Assembly (NCBI GenBank): GCA_015075185.1 | Contig: JABTUW010000001.1 | Location: 186,001-250,000 of the forward strand | DNA from: Anaerolineales bacterium | GTDB taxonomy: Bacteria; Chloroflexota; Anaerolineae; 4572-78; J111 | Direction of reading: 5' to 3' | Length of the DNA stretch: 64,000 nt | Part shown: positions 53,457-62,331 of the stretch, piece after piece | How positions within the stretch are numbered: position 1 is the stretch's first letter | How the letters are laid out: each line of letters starts with the position of its first letter | Notes under the pieces: model-generated | What the model was told of the DNA's origin: nothing | What the model saw: only the letters and a program-made list of their open reading frames with translations | Databases searched by the model: none | Position numbers and translations under genes: made by a program

Positions 53457-54620
53457 ATGCTGCGCCCTGCCAAACGTGCTGAAAATTTGCCTGAACTCTT
53501 TTTTGCTGCCCTCCATCAAAAAATTGCCGCCCTGCGAGCTGAGGGAGCGGATGTCATCAGCCTCGATGCCGGCAGCCCTGACATGCCACCTCTGCCTGAA
53601 TTAATTGACACCTTGAAACACAGCGCCGATGACCCCGGCAAGCACAGCTATGGCGGGTACGCCGGCCAGCCGCACCTGCGCCGGGCCATTGCCGACTACT
53701 ATGGCCGGCGCTTTGGCGTCGAACTGGACGACAGCGAGCTGCTGCCGCTCATCGGCTCCAAGGAAGGGCTGGTCAACATGCACCTGGCCTGGCTCGATCC
53801 CGGCGACTTGTCGCTCATCCCCGACCCGTGCTATCCGAGCTGTTACTTTGCCCCGCTGCTGGCCGGGGCTACCAGCGAGCGTTTCGATCTTCAGCCGGAG
53901 CGAGGCTGGCTGCCCGATTTTGCCACCATACCGGTTGAGAAAGCCAAAGCGGCCCGCATGCTCTGGCTCAACTACCCCAACAACCCAACCGGCGCCACGG
54001 CCACACTCGATCTCCTGGCCGAGGCGGTAGATTTTTGCCGCCGTTACGAGATCCTGCTCTGCCACGATGCCCCCTATGTAGACGTGACCTTTGACGGTTA
54101 TGTCGCGCCCAGCGTGCTGCAAATCCCCGGCGCCAAAGAGGTGGCGATTGAGTTTAATTCGCTCTCTAAAACCTACAATATGGCCGGCTGGCGAGTTGGC
54201 ATGGCTGTCGGCAGCAAAGTGGCGGTCAAGGCGCTGACCACGGTCAAAACCCAGATTGACTCCGGGATTGCCCGGCCCATTCAGGATATGGCCGCCGCCG
54301 CCCTAAGCGGCAATCAAAGCTGGCTGGCCGAGCGCAACGCCGTTTACCAGGAACGGCGCGACCTGGCCCTGGCCGCCCTGCGCCGGCTGGGTTTTCAACC
54401 CGACAAACCCAGAGCGGGGCTGTACCTCTGGTTCCGCGTGCCGGAGGGGATGACCTCGCTGGAGTTCCATACCCGCCTGCTGGAAGAGGCTCATGTTTCC
54501 CTGACGCCAGGCCATATTTACGGGCAGAATGGCGAGGGCTACATTCGGCTGTCGTTGGCGGTGGCGACGGAGCGACTGAGGGAGGCGTTAAGTCGGTTGG
54601 AGAGAGTGATTGACAATTAG
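53457..54620 (+). CDS. Class I/II PLP aminotransferase (LL-diaminopimelate-type)
   Basis: 387 residues. PLP-lysine K238 in SLSKTYNMAGWR, the NYPNNPTGA motif near 172, and SYGGYAGQPHLRRAIADYY at the start fit the class I/II fold IV-like group that includes DapL and Ala/Asp aminotransferases. Exact substrate is not clear. AAGGAG precedes ATG 53457. A second, distinct aminotransferase lies 3.8 kb downstream. Confidence 0.9.
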   Translation: MLRPAKRAENLPELFFAALHQKIAALRAEGADVISLDAGSPDMPPLPELIDTLKHSADDPGKHSYGGYAGQPHLRRAIADYYGRRFGVELDDSELLPLIGSKEGLVNMHLAWLDPGDLSLIPDPCYPSCYFAPLLAGATSERFDLQPERGWLPDFATIPVEKAKAARMLWLNYPNNPTGATATLDLLAEAVDFCRRYEILLCHDAPYVDVTFDGYVAPSVLQIPGAKEVAIEFNSLSKTYNMAGWRVGMAVGSKVAVKALTTVKTQIDSGIARPIQDMAAAALSGNQSWLAERNAVYQERRDLALAALRRLGFQPDKPRAGLYLWFRVPEGMTSLEFHTRLLEEAHVSLTPGHIYGQNGEGYIRLSLAVATERLREALSRLERVIDN

Positions 54621-54694
54621 ATTGCCTAACACAAAAGCGGACAGTAATGTAGGCAACATAGCTTGTCAACTAGAGTAAAAAAGGAGTATTTAAA

Positions 54695-55618
54695 TTGCCG
54701 GAGAAGAACGATCTGACGAAAGCGATCCACTTTAAAGAAGACACTACCAAACCAGAAAATAGAACCAATTTAGCTCTTCTGAGTATCTTACAGATTGCTG
54801 AGATTCGGGACTTCGTACTGAATGCATTACAGCTTCCACAAGAATCACTGATTTATCCATGTCCAAATATTGAGACAGAAGAGTTCGCTACAAGCCAGCG
54901 CCCTGATTTTGTTGTGAGAGATTTTGCGGGTACTACCCTCGGATATATCGAAATTGAATTGGGGCCAGAGAATAGTACTCAAATAAATAGTTACCGCTCT
55001 CGCTTTAACGTCCCGGTTTACTCCGTGGTTGGAAAAAATTCTTATACCCCCCGCAACCTGTCTCTGGAGGAGATTTATGAAAATGTTCAGCATATTCAGC
55101 AGAATTATTCAAACTCTCAACAACACGTATCTCTGGAATTATTCTGTACCTTGGTCAGATATTATGTAGTGGATGGAAATTTTCGGGCATTCAGCATAAG
55201 AAGTAATTTGTCGGATAAGATGCTGAACAGTACATTAGTGGGCATGATTTATACCCACTTTGGTAATGAAAAGATCCTACAGGCAGATGTTGGTGTAATA
55301 CCAGGAAAGATTCGGTTAGATACAATAAGTGAGAAAGGTTTTTCCCTACGTGTGTACTCAACTAAAACAGGGCCAAAGGGTTTTAGCTTGATGAGTCGAT
55401 CTGGAGGCCGAGAAGTCGTAGAGTTTCCTTCACTGACAAAACTTCGTAAGTATTTCCCATACAGGCAAGAAGCCTGTGATCATTATGCTCAACTCATAGC
55501 GCAATTTGGAGCGCGAGATGTATTAAATTTGCCTGAGGCGAAAAGGTCTCGGTTGAGTTTAAACGTAGTTGAAAATAACTTTAAAGAAATTGCCGATGCA
55601 ATTGCACAACTGATATAA
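54695..55618 (+). CDS. AT-rich orphan with a possible PD-(D/E)XK nuclease core
   Basis: 307 residues, TTG start 54695 with AAGGAG upstream. The gene is visibly richer in A/T than its neighbours. A motif RPDFVV (P70-D71) is followed by YIEIELG (E86-I87-E88) and a Gln/Tyr-containing helix (TQINSYRSRF), which is reminiscent of a PD-(D/E)XK nuclease with ExE in place of ExK. The C-terminal two-thirds are not recognised. It might be a restriction-like or defence nuclease; this is inference. It precedes a toxin-antitoxin pair. Confidence 0.55.
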   Translation: MPEKNDLTKAIHFKEDTTKPENRTNLALLSILQIAEIRDFVLNALQLPQESLIYPCPNIETEEFATSQRPDFVVRDFAGTTLGYIEIELGPENSTQINSYRSRFNVPVYSVVGKNSYTPRNLSLEEIYENVQHIQQNYSNSQQHVSLELFCTLVRYYVVDGNFRAFSIRSNLSDKMLNSTLVGMIYTHFGNEKILQADVGVIPGKIRLDTISEKGFSLRVYSTKTGPKGFSLMSRSGGREVVEFPSLTKLRKYFPYRQEACDHYAQLIAQFGARDVLNLPEAKRSRLSLNVVENNFKEIADAIAQLI

Positions 55619-55656
55619 ACATATTTCGCCAGAGAATTATTTGAAGGAAGCAACTA

Positions 55657-55986
55657 ATGGATGTATTAAAAGAAGCCGAAAAACTGTTAGCTACTATGAC
55701 CCGCGCCGAAAAAGCCCAGGTGCTTCAATGGGTGGTGCAGGATTTGGGCGACGCGTTTCCGGGAATTGAAAGCTTACCCGGCGTTTCGGGGGGCGAGCCA
55801 TGCATTGTGCGCACTCGCATTCCGGTGTGGGTTTTGGTTCAGGCCCGCCATTTGGGTATGAGCGAAGCAGAATTGCTACAGGCATATCCTACCCTGAGAG
55901 CGGAAGACCTAACCAACGCCTGGGCTTATTATCGCTCTCACAAGGACGAGATAGAATATCAAATTCTCGACAATGAGGCAGCCTGA
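55657..55986 (+). CDS. DUF433 antitoxin-like protein
   Basis: 109 residues. The C-terminal two-thirds are a DUF433 helix-turn-helix-like domain: PGVSGGEPCIVRTRIPVW, LLQAYPTLRAEDLTNAWAYY. DUF433 proteins are antitoxins of DUF5615 PIN-like toxins. The next gene is just that, three bases on. GAAGGAAG lies upstream of ATG 55657. Confidence 0.9.
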   Translation: MDVLKEAEKLLATMTRAEKAQVLQWVVQDLGDAFPGIESLPGVSGGEPCIVRTRIPVWVLVQARHLGMSEAELLQAYPTLRAEDLTNAWAYYRSHKDEIEYQILDNEAA

Positions 55987-55989
55987 AAA

Positions 55990-56334
55990 ATGGCTCAACT
56001 CTACGGGAACGAAAACTTCCCTTTGCCGGTAGTGGAAGAACTTCGTCGCTTGGGGCATGATGTGTTGACCATACAAGAGACAGGCAAAGCTGGACAATCG
56101 GTATCAGATGAGGCTGTTCTAAATTTTGCCGCTGAGAGGGGACGGGCTGTACTAACCATCAATCGGAAACATTTCATTCGCCTGCACCACGCTCAACTGC
56201 ATCATGCCGGTATTATTGTTTGCACCTTCGACCCTGATTTTGCCGGTCAAGCCCGCCGAATTCATGCTGCTCTTGAGATGCAATCTCAACTCTCAGGGCA
56301 ACTTATTCGTATTAACCGTCCTCTACAGGGCTAG
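55990..56334 (+). CDS. DUF5615 PIN-like toxin, Asn-substituted at the first acidic position
   Basis: 114 residues. The family N-terminus, normally xDENFP, reads GNENFP (N7 for the first Asp), and the second acidic motif is LTINRKHF where Asp is frequent in other members. The C-terminal FDPDFAGQARRIHAAL follows. Toxin of a type II TA system with the DUF433 gene upstream. The two Asn could be a subfamily trait or reduce nuclease activity. Confidence 0.85.
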   Translation: MAQLYGNENFPLPVVEELRRLGHDVLTIQETGKAGQSVSDEAVLNFAAERGRAVLTINRKHFIRLHHAQLHHAGIIVCTFDPDFAGQARRIHAALEMQSQLSGQLIRINRPLQG

Positions 56335-56356
56335 TTGGTGATTTTCCAACCCCGAC

Positions 56357-57229
56357 ATGATTACCTCCACTAAAAACCCCCGCATCGTCGAAGCCCGCAA
56401 GCTGGCCGAGCGCAAGTACCGGCGGCAGCAAAACCGCTTCTTGGTAGAAGGGCTGCAACTGTTGAGTCTGGCCGTGGAAATGATGGGCATGCCACAGGGT
56501 CGAGCCAGGGTCAAGCCGCTCGAGCTCTTTTACAGCGAAGAGCTTTTCACCGGCGAAAACGCGCCGCGCCTGCTGGTGCAGCTCAGCCATGCCGGGGCCG
56601 AAGCCATCCCTGTTGCTCCCCACGTGCTGGACTCTCTCTCGGAGCGAGATGTCTCCCAGGGATTGGCCGCCACCTTTGCCCTCAGTGATTTGGAATACTC
56701 CTTGGATGAACTTCACTTAGCCAAGCCTTCCAACCTTCCATCTCTTCGCCTCCTCACCTCCTCACCTCCTCGCCTCCTCCTCATCCTCGACAAACTCCAG
56801 GACCCCGGCAACCTGGGCACGCTCATTCGCACGGCGGACGCGGTCGGAGTGCAGGGAGTCGTCCTGCTGGAACCCTGTGTGGACCCCTTTGACCCCAAAA
56901 CGGTACGGGGAACGATGGGCTCGCTGTTTACCGTGCCTTTTGCCCGGACCAAAAATGGAACAGAGGCGTTGGCTCAACTGGCTAAAACGGGGTATCGCTT
57001 GGTCGGGGCGGATGGGCGGCAGGGCGAGCTGCCCTGGCCCGGCAGCGTCCTGACCGGGCCGGTCGCCCTGGTTCTGGGCAACGAGGCGCGCGGCCTCAGC
57101 CCGGAGCTGCGACCTCATTTGCATGCTTACGTCCGCCTGCCCCTGCGCGGCCACGCCGAAAGCCTGAATGTCTCTGTCGCCGGGGGGACGCTGATGTATG
57201 AGTGGCTGCGGGTGAACAGTGAAACGTAA
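56357..57229 (+). CDS. SpoU/TrmH-family RNA 2'-O-methyltransferase (RlmB-like), with an internal word array
   Basis: 290 residues. An N-terminal RNA-binding domain (ITSTKNPRIVEARKLAERKYRRQ) and a SPOUT domain with DKLQDPGNLGTLIRTADA, VRGTMGSLFTVP and GPVALVLGNEARGLSPEL (the SAM knot). Between the two, residues ~115-143 include SNLPSLRLLTSSPPRLL, encoded by a reiterated CTCCTCAC/CTCCTCG word array at 56721-56788. No ribosome site is evident for ATG 56357. Confidence 0.87.
   Translation: MITSTKNPRIVEARKLAERKYRRQQNRFLVEGLQLLSLAVEMMGMPQGRARVKPLELFYSEELFTGENAPRLLVQLSHAGAEAIPVAPHVLDSLSERDVSQGLAATFALSDLEYSLDELHLAKPSNLPSLRLLTSSPPRLLLILDKLQDPGNLGTLIRTADAVGVQGVVLLEPCVDPFDPKTVRGTMGSLFTVPFARTKNGTEALAQLAKTGYRLVGADGRQGELPWPGSVLTGPVALVLGNEARGLSPELRPHLHAYVRLPLRGHAESLNVSVAGGTLMYEWLRVNSET
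56721..56788 (+). repeat. CTCCTCACC/TTCCAACC word array inside a gene
   Basis: Words CCTTCC, CTTCG, CTCCTCAC (twice) and CTCCTCG are reiterated within the coding frame of the SPOUT methyltransferase. They resemble the intergenic word arrays of this window and add an in-frame low-complexity linker between domains. Confidence 0.7.
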
Positions 57230-57312
57230 AACATAGGGCGTATTCCGTTTAGCTTACGGACCACGCACCGCGCACTACGCTATGAGGGCTTCTAAAACAA
57301 GGGGGGTAACAA

Positions 57313-57819
57313 GTGAGCCTGACTTTCCGGCCCGTTCAACTAAGTGATTTTGAGGCGATTCTGGCCATCAATGCCGCCGGGTATCCCGGCGTGGTGCGGC
57401 TGGCCCTTGAAGAATTGACGGCCGTGCTGGCAACTGCGCCTTTTTTCCACGTGGCCGAAGTGGACGCTCAAGTGGCCGGCTATGTGATTGCCTACACGGA
57501 CAAAAACAGCTACGACGGCGACGAGTTTTTGTGGTTTCAGACTCGCTATGCTAATTTTCTGTACATTGACCAGATTGCCGTCGCTCCCACCGTCCGGCGA
57601 GTCCGGGTTGGCTCACATTTCTACCAATTTCTAGAGCAGTTTGCCCGGCAGCAAGGGTTGACCAGTCTCGTCTGTGAGGTCAATTTGGAGCCGCCCAACC
57701 CAATTTCGCTCAATTTTCATGCTCAAAACGGTTTTGTCGAAGTTGGGGTGATGGATACACCAGATGGGCGGAAGGTATCACTGCGGCGGAAGAAGTTGTC
57801 CACAACCCAGCTTCAATAA
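57313..57819 (+). CDS. GNAT-family N-acetyltransferase
   Basis: 168 residues, GTG start with GGGGGG upstream. GNAT core: IDQIAVAPTVRRVRVGSHFY, where the acetyl-CoA pyrophosphate loop is R-R-V-R-V-G-S, then the LVCEVNLEPPNPISLNFHAQNGF strand-helix region near the end. The substrate is not known. It is followed by a Nudix gene after three bases, so they are coupled. Confidence 0.9.
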   Translation: MSLTFRPVQLSDFEAILAINAAGYPGVVRLALEELTAVLATAPFFHVAEVDAQVAGYVIAYTDKNSYDGDEFLWFQTRYANFLYIDQIAVAPTVRRVRVGSHFYQFLEQFARQQGLTSLVCEVNLEPPNPISLNFHAQNGFVEVGVMDTPDGRKVSLRRKKLSTTQLQ

Positions 57820-57822
57820 TGG

Positions 57823-58323
57823 ATGGCAGAATTTCCTGAGCGAAATTGGCGGGGGCTGGATTACCAAAGGAAATCGCCAGTCATGGAAAAAACTACTGTC
57901 GAGAAGGCTGTTGCCTATATTACCCAGGGCGATAAACTCCTGGTCTTCAGCCATCCTTTTCATCCCGAGGCCGGAATTCAAGTGCCTGCTGGAACCATTC
58001 AGGCGGGTGAGTCACCTGCGGAGGCTGCACTAAGAGAAGCCTACGAAGAGACAGGCCTGGAAAATTTAGAACTATGTGTGTTTCTGGGAGTACAAGCGTT
58101 TGACTTAACCCCATATGGCCGAGCAGAAATTCAGCAGCGATACTTCTTCCATCTCGAATTTCATGGTGAAGCACCCGCTAGTTGGCGGCATTACGAAAAC
58201 TATCCATCGAACGAGAACACAGAACGGATCGAGTTTGAACTTTTTTGGGTTCAATTTCCGCATGTACCGGAACTTATGGCTGGTCAAGGAGCCCTACTTT
58301 CCAAAGTGAAGACTCATTCGTAA
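57823..58323 (+). CDS. Nudix hydrolase
   Basis: 166 residues. The Nudix box spans about residues 57-79: G57, E63, REAYEETGL at 71-79. Downstream QQRYFFHLEF is the family's metal-shell strand. Start ATG 57823 is three bases after the GNAT stop; ATG 57883 (MEKTTVEKAV) is also possible, with no better site. Substrate unknown. Confidence 0.92.
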   Translation: MAEFPERNWRGLDYQRKSPVMEKTTVEKAVAYITQGDKLLVFSHPFHPEAGIQVPAGTIQAGESPAEAALREAYEETGLENLELCVFLGVQAFDLTPYGRAEIQQRYFFHLEFHGEAPASWRHYENYPSNENTERIEFELFWVQFPHVPELMAGQGALLSKVKTHS

Positions 58324-58405
58324 CCCATTTCACTGACTTTACACCACACGGACTACGGCGGATAATTTCCGTAAAAGTTTATTTTGAAGAACAGCAGGAG
58401 ACGAT

Positions 58406-59557
58406 ATGTACTCAGCTCAACGCTTATCCACGCTGACCGAGTCGGTTATCCGCGATATGACCCGCCTGGCGATTAAACACGGTGCGATTAATCTGTCACA
58501 GGGTTTCCCGGATTTTGACCCACCGTCCGCCCTTTTGAACGCGGCCGTCCATTCAATTCAGGGGGGCCACAACCAGTATGCGATTACATGGGGATCGGCC
58601 CGCTTACGGGCGCAGATTGCCGAAACCTACGCGCGCTGGTACGGCATGAATATCAATCCGGATACCGACGTAACCGTCACCTGCGGGGTGACCGAGGCGA
58701 TTATTGCCGCCCTGCTCGGCACGGTCAATCCGGGGGAGAAGGTCATCATTATTGACCCGTCCCACGAAAATTACGTGGCCGGGGTACGCTTTGCCGGGGC
58801 TGAGCCGATTTTTGTCAGCATGAAACCGCCCCTCTTCACGCTCGACGAAGCGGAACTGCGGGCGGCGTTTGCCCAAAAGCCCAAAGCCATCATTTTCAAT
58901 ACGCCCCATAACCCCAGCGGGCGTGTCTTCAGCCGGCAGACACTGCAACTGATTGCCGGCCTGTGCCAGCAGCACGATACCATCGCCATCACCGACGAGA
59001 TTTACGAAAAAATTTTGTACGATGGCCGCCAGCACATCCCGATTGCTACGTTACCCGGCATGGCCGAACGGACCATCACCACGTCCGGGCTGACCAAAAC
59101 GTACGCCGTCACCGGCTGGCGGGTCGCCTGGGCGATTGCCTCGGCGGAGCTATCAAAGTCGCTGCGCACCGTGCATGACTTTCTGACCATCTGCGCCCCG
59201 ACCCCCCTGCAAGAGGCTGCCGTCACCGCCTTGACCCTGCCTGACGATTACTATGCCGAGATGACCCAGGCCTACCACGTTCGCCGGGACAAGATGATGG
59301 CCGTGTTGGAAGAGGCCGGCTTTCAGGCTGCCCCGCCGGAAGGCGCCTATTACGTGTTGGCCGATTATTCGGCCCTCCAGCCGGAGATGAGTGAGATGGC
59401 CTTTGCCGAATGGCTGACCACCACCAAGCGGGTCGCCGTAGTGCCGGGCAGCAGCTTTTACCGGGGTGATCCCAGTCTCAGCCGGGGCCTGGTCCGCTTT
59501 GCTTTTCCTAAGCAGCTCGACACCCTGGAAGAGGCCCGGCGGCGGCTGGTAGGATAG
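58406..59557 (+). CDS. Class I PLP aminotransferase (kynurenine/methionine-type)
   Basis: 383 residues. Start ATG 58406 after AGGAG. PLP-lysine K231 in SGLTKTYAVTGWR, INLSQGFPDFDPP at the N-terminus, FNTPHNPSGRV, and C-terminal GLVRFAFPKQ. These features fit aspartate/kynurenine/methionine aminotransferase-like enzymes. Distinct from the aminotransferase at 53457. Function in this organism not resolved. Confidence 0.92.
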   Translation: MYSAQRLSTLTESVIRDMTRLAIKHGAINLSQGFPDFDPPSALLNAAVHSIQGGHNQYAITWGSARLRAQIAETYARWYGMNINPDTDVTVTCGVTEAIIAALLGTVNPGEKVIIIDPSHENYVAGVRFAGAEPIFVSMKPPLFTLDEAELRAAFAQKPKAIIFNTPHNPSGRVFSRQTLQLIAGLCQQHDTIAITDEIYEKILYDGRQHIPIATLPGMAERTITTSGLTKTYAVTGWRVAWAIASAELSKSLRTVHDFLTICAPTPLQEAAVTALTLPDDYYAEMTQAYHVRRDKMMAVLEEAGFQAAPPEGAYYVLADYSALQPEMSEMAFAEWLTTTKRVAVVPGSSFYRGDPSLSRGLVRFAFPKQLDTLEEARRRLVG

Positions 59558-59686
59558 TCTGCGCAGCCTGTTGTTAGAGGAGGACATTGGGGTTATTGAC
59601 AAGCTCTAGGGGAAGTGATAGCCTTTAGGCCAAGTCCCACAGGAGACTTAATAATTACTGCTCAGGCATCTACAGAACGCAAGCAG

Positions 59687-59767
59687 TGTCATTTCGACCG
59701 AAGGGAGAAATCCCTCAGGTCTATGTAGCGCTCCAGGGATTTCTCGGCCTACGGCCTCGAAATGACA
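59687..59767. repeat. 81-base REP-like inverted repeat
   Basis: Outer arms TGTCATTTCGA/TCGAAATGACA and inner arms GAGAAATCCCT/AGGGATTTCTC pair across a GC-rich centre. It resembles widespread short palindromic repeats in bacteria. It lies upstream of the lipoprotein gene. Confidence 0.75.
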
Positions 59768-59813
59768 TTGTCAGTTACACCTAATATTTAACCAGCAACA
59801 AGGAGGAGATTTC

Positions 59814-61673
59814 ATGCAGCAGCACCAGAATTTCAAGGGGTTCATTCCATTTTTTGTATTGGTTCTTGTCGTAGTCCTGTCCGGCTGTGGGGGTCAAAGC
59901 GAGAGTCAGAGCGTCACTCCCGCCGCAACTTCCACCCCTGTTCCCCCACCGACCGCGGCCCCGGCTGAACCGGAGCCGACGGCTACACTCGCACCGACGG
60001 TAGCAGTGGTCGAGCCAACCGCCGAGCAACGCGCCGAATCCAGGGTTGAGTCGCCAGGCGGCGAGCTGGACATGCGCACGCTACCCCGCTTTGCTGATGC
60101 GGAAGTTATTTACGAGGACAAAGCGACTACTATCTATGTTACCTCCGCTGAAGTGGCCACCGTGGCCGATTTTTCTCGCCAGGAATTGGGGGCGCTCGGC
60201 TGGCAGGAGTACACCCAACCCAATACCGCCATGGCTGATGACCCCAGCATGGAGCAATTGACGTTCAAAAAAGACGGCCAAGGGTTGTCAGTTTTTATCA
60301 CCGTAGCCCCAGCCCAGGATAATAAAACCAGTGTCCAGTATGCGCCCATCCCCCTCCTGGCTGACCTGCCGGCGCTGGCGGATGCGAGCAACATCGAGTT
60401 CAGCGACTCGCAATTATACTTGAGCTACACAACCCCCTCGGATTTTGACGCCGTTATCGCTTTCTACCGGGAACAACTGGTCGCGCCGGAGTGGCAGGAA
60501 GTTACCGATCGAAGCGCGGTCGAGCCGGAGAGGACCCAACTGCTTTTTGCCGGTAAAGAGATGGCCTTGTGGCTGGAATTGACCCCGGCCGGTGATGGCC
60601 TCACCAAAGTTGTCCTCCAGCCAATGAGCAATGAGGAAATTGCTGCCCTGGGCAACTCGGAAACACCTCCCCCGGCAGCGACCGGAGAAGCAGAATCGGT
60701 GGAAACCGACGGCTCCGGCCTGGAACAGTTGCCCCTGCCGAGCGATGCCCAGGAAGTGAATTATGACACCGACTTCCAGGAAATTACCTTCAACAGCCCC
60801 TCGAATATCAACAAGTTGGTCGAATTTTACCGCCAGGCCCTCCCGGCCCAGGGGTGGACTGAAGACGACACGATCGCTTTGGTTTCGTCCAGCCTGGCCG
60901 CGTTGGAGTTTGCCCGGGGTGACGCTTCGCTGTCGCTGACCATCATGAATCTTGGTGCCGGCCAGGATACCGATGTTATCTTGAGCGTGAGTGGTGAAAT
61001 GGCCGCAGCACCCGGCACGGACTCGGATGCGAGCGAGACGGACGAAAGCCCGCCTCCTGCCGATGCCGGCGAGTTGGTGGCCGAAGATAAGGATGGCTTG
61101 CCGGTTCCGGACAACTACGAAAATTTCTCGGATGAAAACAGCCCTTACCGCCGCTCCCTCTATGTTACTTCGCCGTCCCCGGTCAAAGCGTTGTTTGAGT
61201 TTTACAACCGTGAGTTGTCGGCCCGGGGGTGGCTGGCTCTGCCCAGCACCGTCGGCGCAACCGACGATAAAACGACCCAACTATACGAGAACCCGGACGG
61301 CCAGTTGGACTTACGGCTGACCAAAAATAGCTCCGGCGGCACCGACATCAACCTGACCGTCAAAATGATTGCCGCAGCCAAAAAAGATGGGATTCTACCA
61401 CCTTCGGGTCAGGCCCGGATTTATTTTGGCAACTTCACAGATGGCCAGATCGTCTTCAATATTAATCAAAAAGAAATCAAGGTGGAAGTGCAGGACCCCG
61501 CCCAAACCTCAATGGAGGGCGTCCCGTTTGTGGATGTGCCGCCAGGTGAGCATGCCTTTACCTTGACCCTGCCCGGTGAAACGCCGATGAGCGACAAAAT
61601 TACAGTCGGCCAGGACGAAACCTGGGCCCTGGTCGGCGGGCCGGGCGGCGCTTTACCGCTCCAGATGTATTAG
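59814..61673 (+). CDS. Four-repeat lipoprotein
   Basis: 619 residues. Signal peptide with lipobox LSGCGG (cleavage before Cys) makes it a membrane-anchored lipoprotein. A Ser/Thr/Pro/Ala-rich linker (~30-75) precedes four modules of about 100 residues, each with an acidic-aromatic start and F-Y-R-x-x-L..GW near the middle: DFSRQELGALGW, FYREQLVAPEW, FYRQALPAQGW and FYNRELSARGW. A C-terminal beta-domain of ~80 residues follows. GGAGGAG precedes ATG 59814. No known family assignment. Confidence 0.82.
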   Translation: MQQHQNFKGFIPFFVLVLVVVLSGCGGQSESQSVTPAATSTPVPPPTAAPAEPEPTATLAPTVAVVEPTAEQRAESRVESPGGELDMRTLPRFADAEVIYEDKATTIYVTSAEVATVADFSRQELGALGWQEYTQPNTAMADDPSMEQLTFKKDGQGLSVFITVAPAQDNKTSVQYAPIPLLADLPALADASNIEFSDSQLYLSYTTPSDFDAVIAFYREQLVAPEWQEVTDRSAVEPERTQLLFAGKEMALWLELTPAGDGLTKVVLQPMSNEEIAALGNSETPPPAATGEAESVETDGSGLEQLPLPSDAQEVNYDTDFQEITFNSPSNINKLVEFYRQALPAQGWTEDDTIALVSSSLAALEFARGDASLSLTIMNLGAGQDTDVILSVSGEMAAAPGTDSDASETDESPPPADAGELVAEDKDGLPVPDNYENFSDENSPYRRSLYVTSPSPVKALFEFYNRELSARGWLALPSTVGATDDKTTQLYENPDGQLDLRLTKNSSGGTDINLTVKMIAAAKKDGILPPSGQARIYFGNFTDGQIVFNINQKEIKVEVQDPAQTSMEGVPFVDVPPGEHAFTLTLPGETPMSDKITVGQDETWALVGGPGGALPLQMY

Positions 61674-61693
61674 TCCCATTAGCCAACTCTAGC

Positions 61694-61736
61694 AAAGAAC
61701 CCCAGTCTCGCGGCGAGACTGGGGTTCTTTTGTTTC
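61694..61736 (+). terminator. Strong intrinsic terminator of the lipoprotein gene
   Basis: A 17-bp stem beginning AAAGAACCCCAGTCTCG with a CGG loop, followed by TTTTG. It ends the lipoprotein transcript before the cNMP gene. Confidence 0.88.
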
Positions 61737-61869
61737 ACTTCGTAACGCTTTTCGTAACGATTCAAAGACAATCGCCGGTTAAATTATAGACAGCCGCCAA
61801 AAATTTGAGGAAAAGCGGCAATATTCCTCTGGGTGGGGAATAGTCCCGGTGAATTAAGGGAGAAGGACC

Positions 61870-62229
61870 ATGGCTACGGTGAATATCTTTAAAAATTATC
61901 AGCAGTTCGAGTCATTTCCGGCGGGTCACACTATTTTTCAAGAGGGGCAGCCGGGTGATTTGATGTATGTGGTTAAAGAGGGCGAAGTGGATATCTTTAT
62001 TCACGGCCAACACGTCGAAACTGTTGGGCCGGGGGGCGTCGTGGGAGAGATGGCCCTGATTGACCACACCGCACGGAGCGCGACTGCCATCGCCAAAACT
62101 GACTGCCAGCTCGTGCCCCTGGATGAGAACCGTTTCAACATTTTTGTGCATCAGATTCCGTTCTTTTCAATCCAGGTCATGCGGGTCATGGCTGACCGGC
62201 TGCGCCATATGAACACCCACATCAATTAA
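61870..62229 (+). CDS. Stand-alone cyclic-nucleotide-binding-domain protein
   Basis: 119 residues with a good ribosome site (GGGAGAAGG). It is a single cNMP-binding beta-roll: PAGHTIFQEGQPGDLMYVV, GEVDIF, and the phosphate-binding cassette GEMALIDHTARSATA (59-73) with Glu60 and Arg69. There is no helix-turn-helix or kinase domain, so it must act by binding other proteins. No cyclase is in the window. Confidence 0.88.
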   Translation: MATVNIFKNYQQFESFPAGHTIFQEGQPGDLMYVVKEGEVDIFIHGQHVETVGPGGVVGEMALIDHTARSATAIAKTDCQLVPLDENRFNIFVHQIPFFSIQVMRVMADRLRHMNTHIN

Positions 62230-62331
62230 GGAGCCAGCACAAGCCTTTAACGGGCCACCGTGGGGCAGAGATGAGAAGAGCTACATGAACCTGACCTTTG
62301 ACACCTAACCCTATTTTTAAGGAGATATCCG

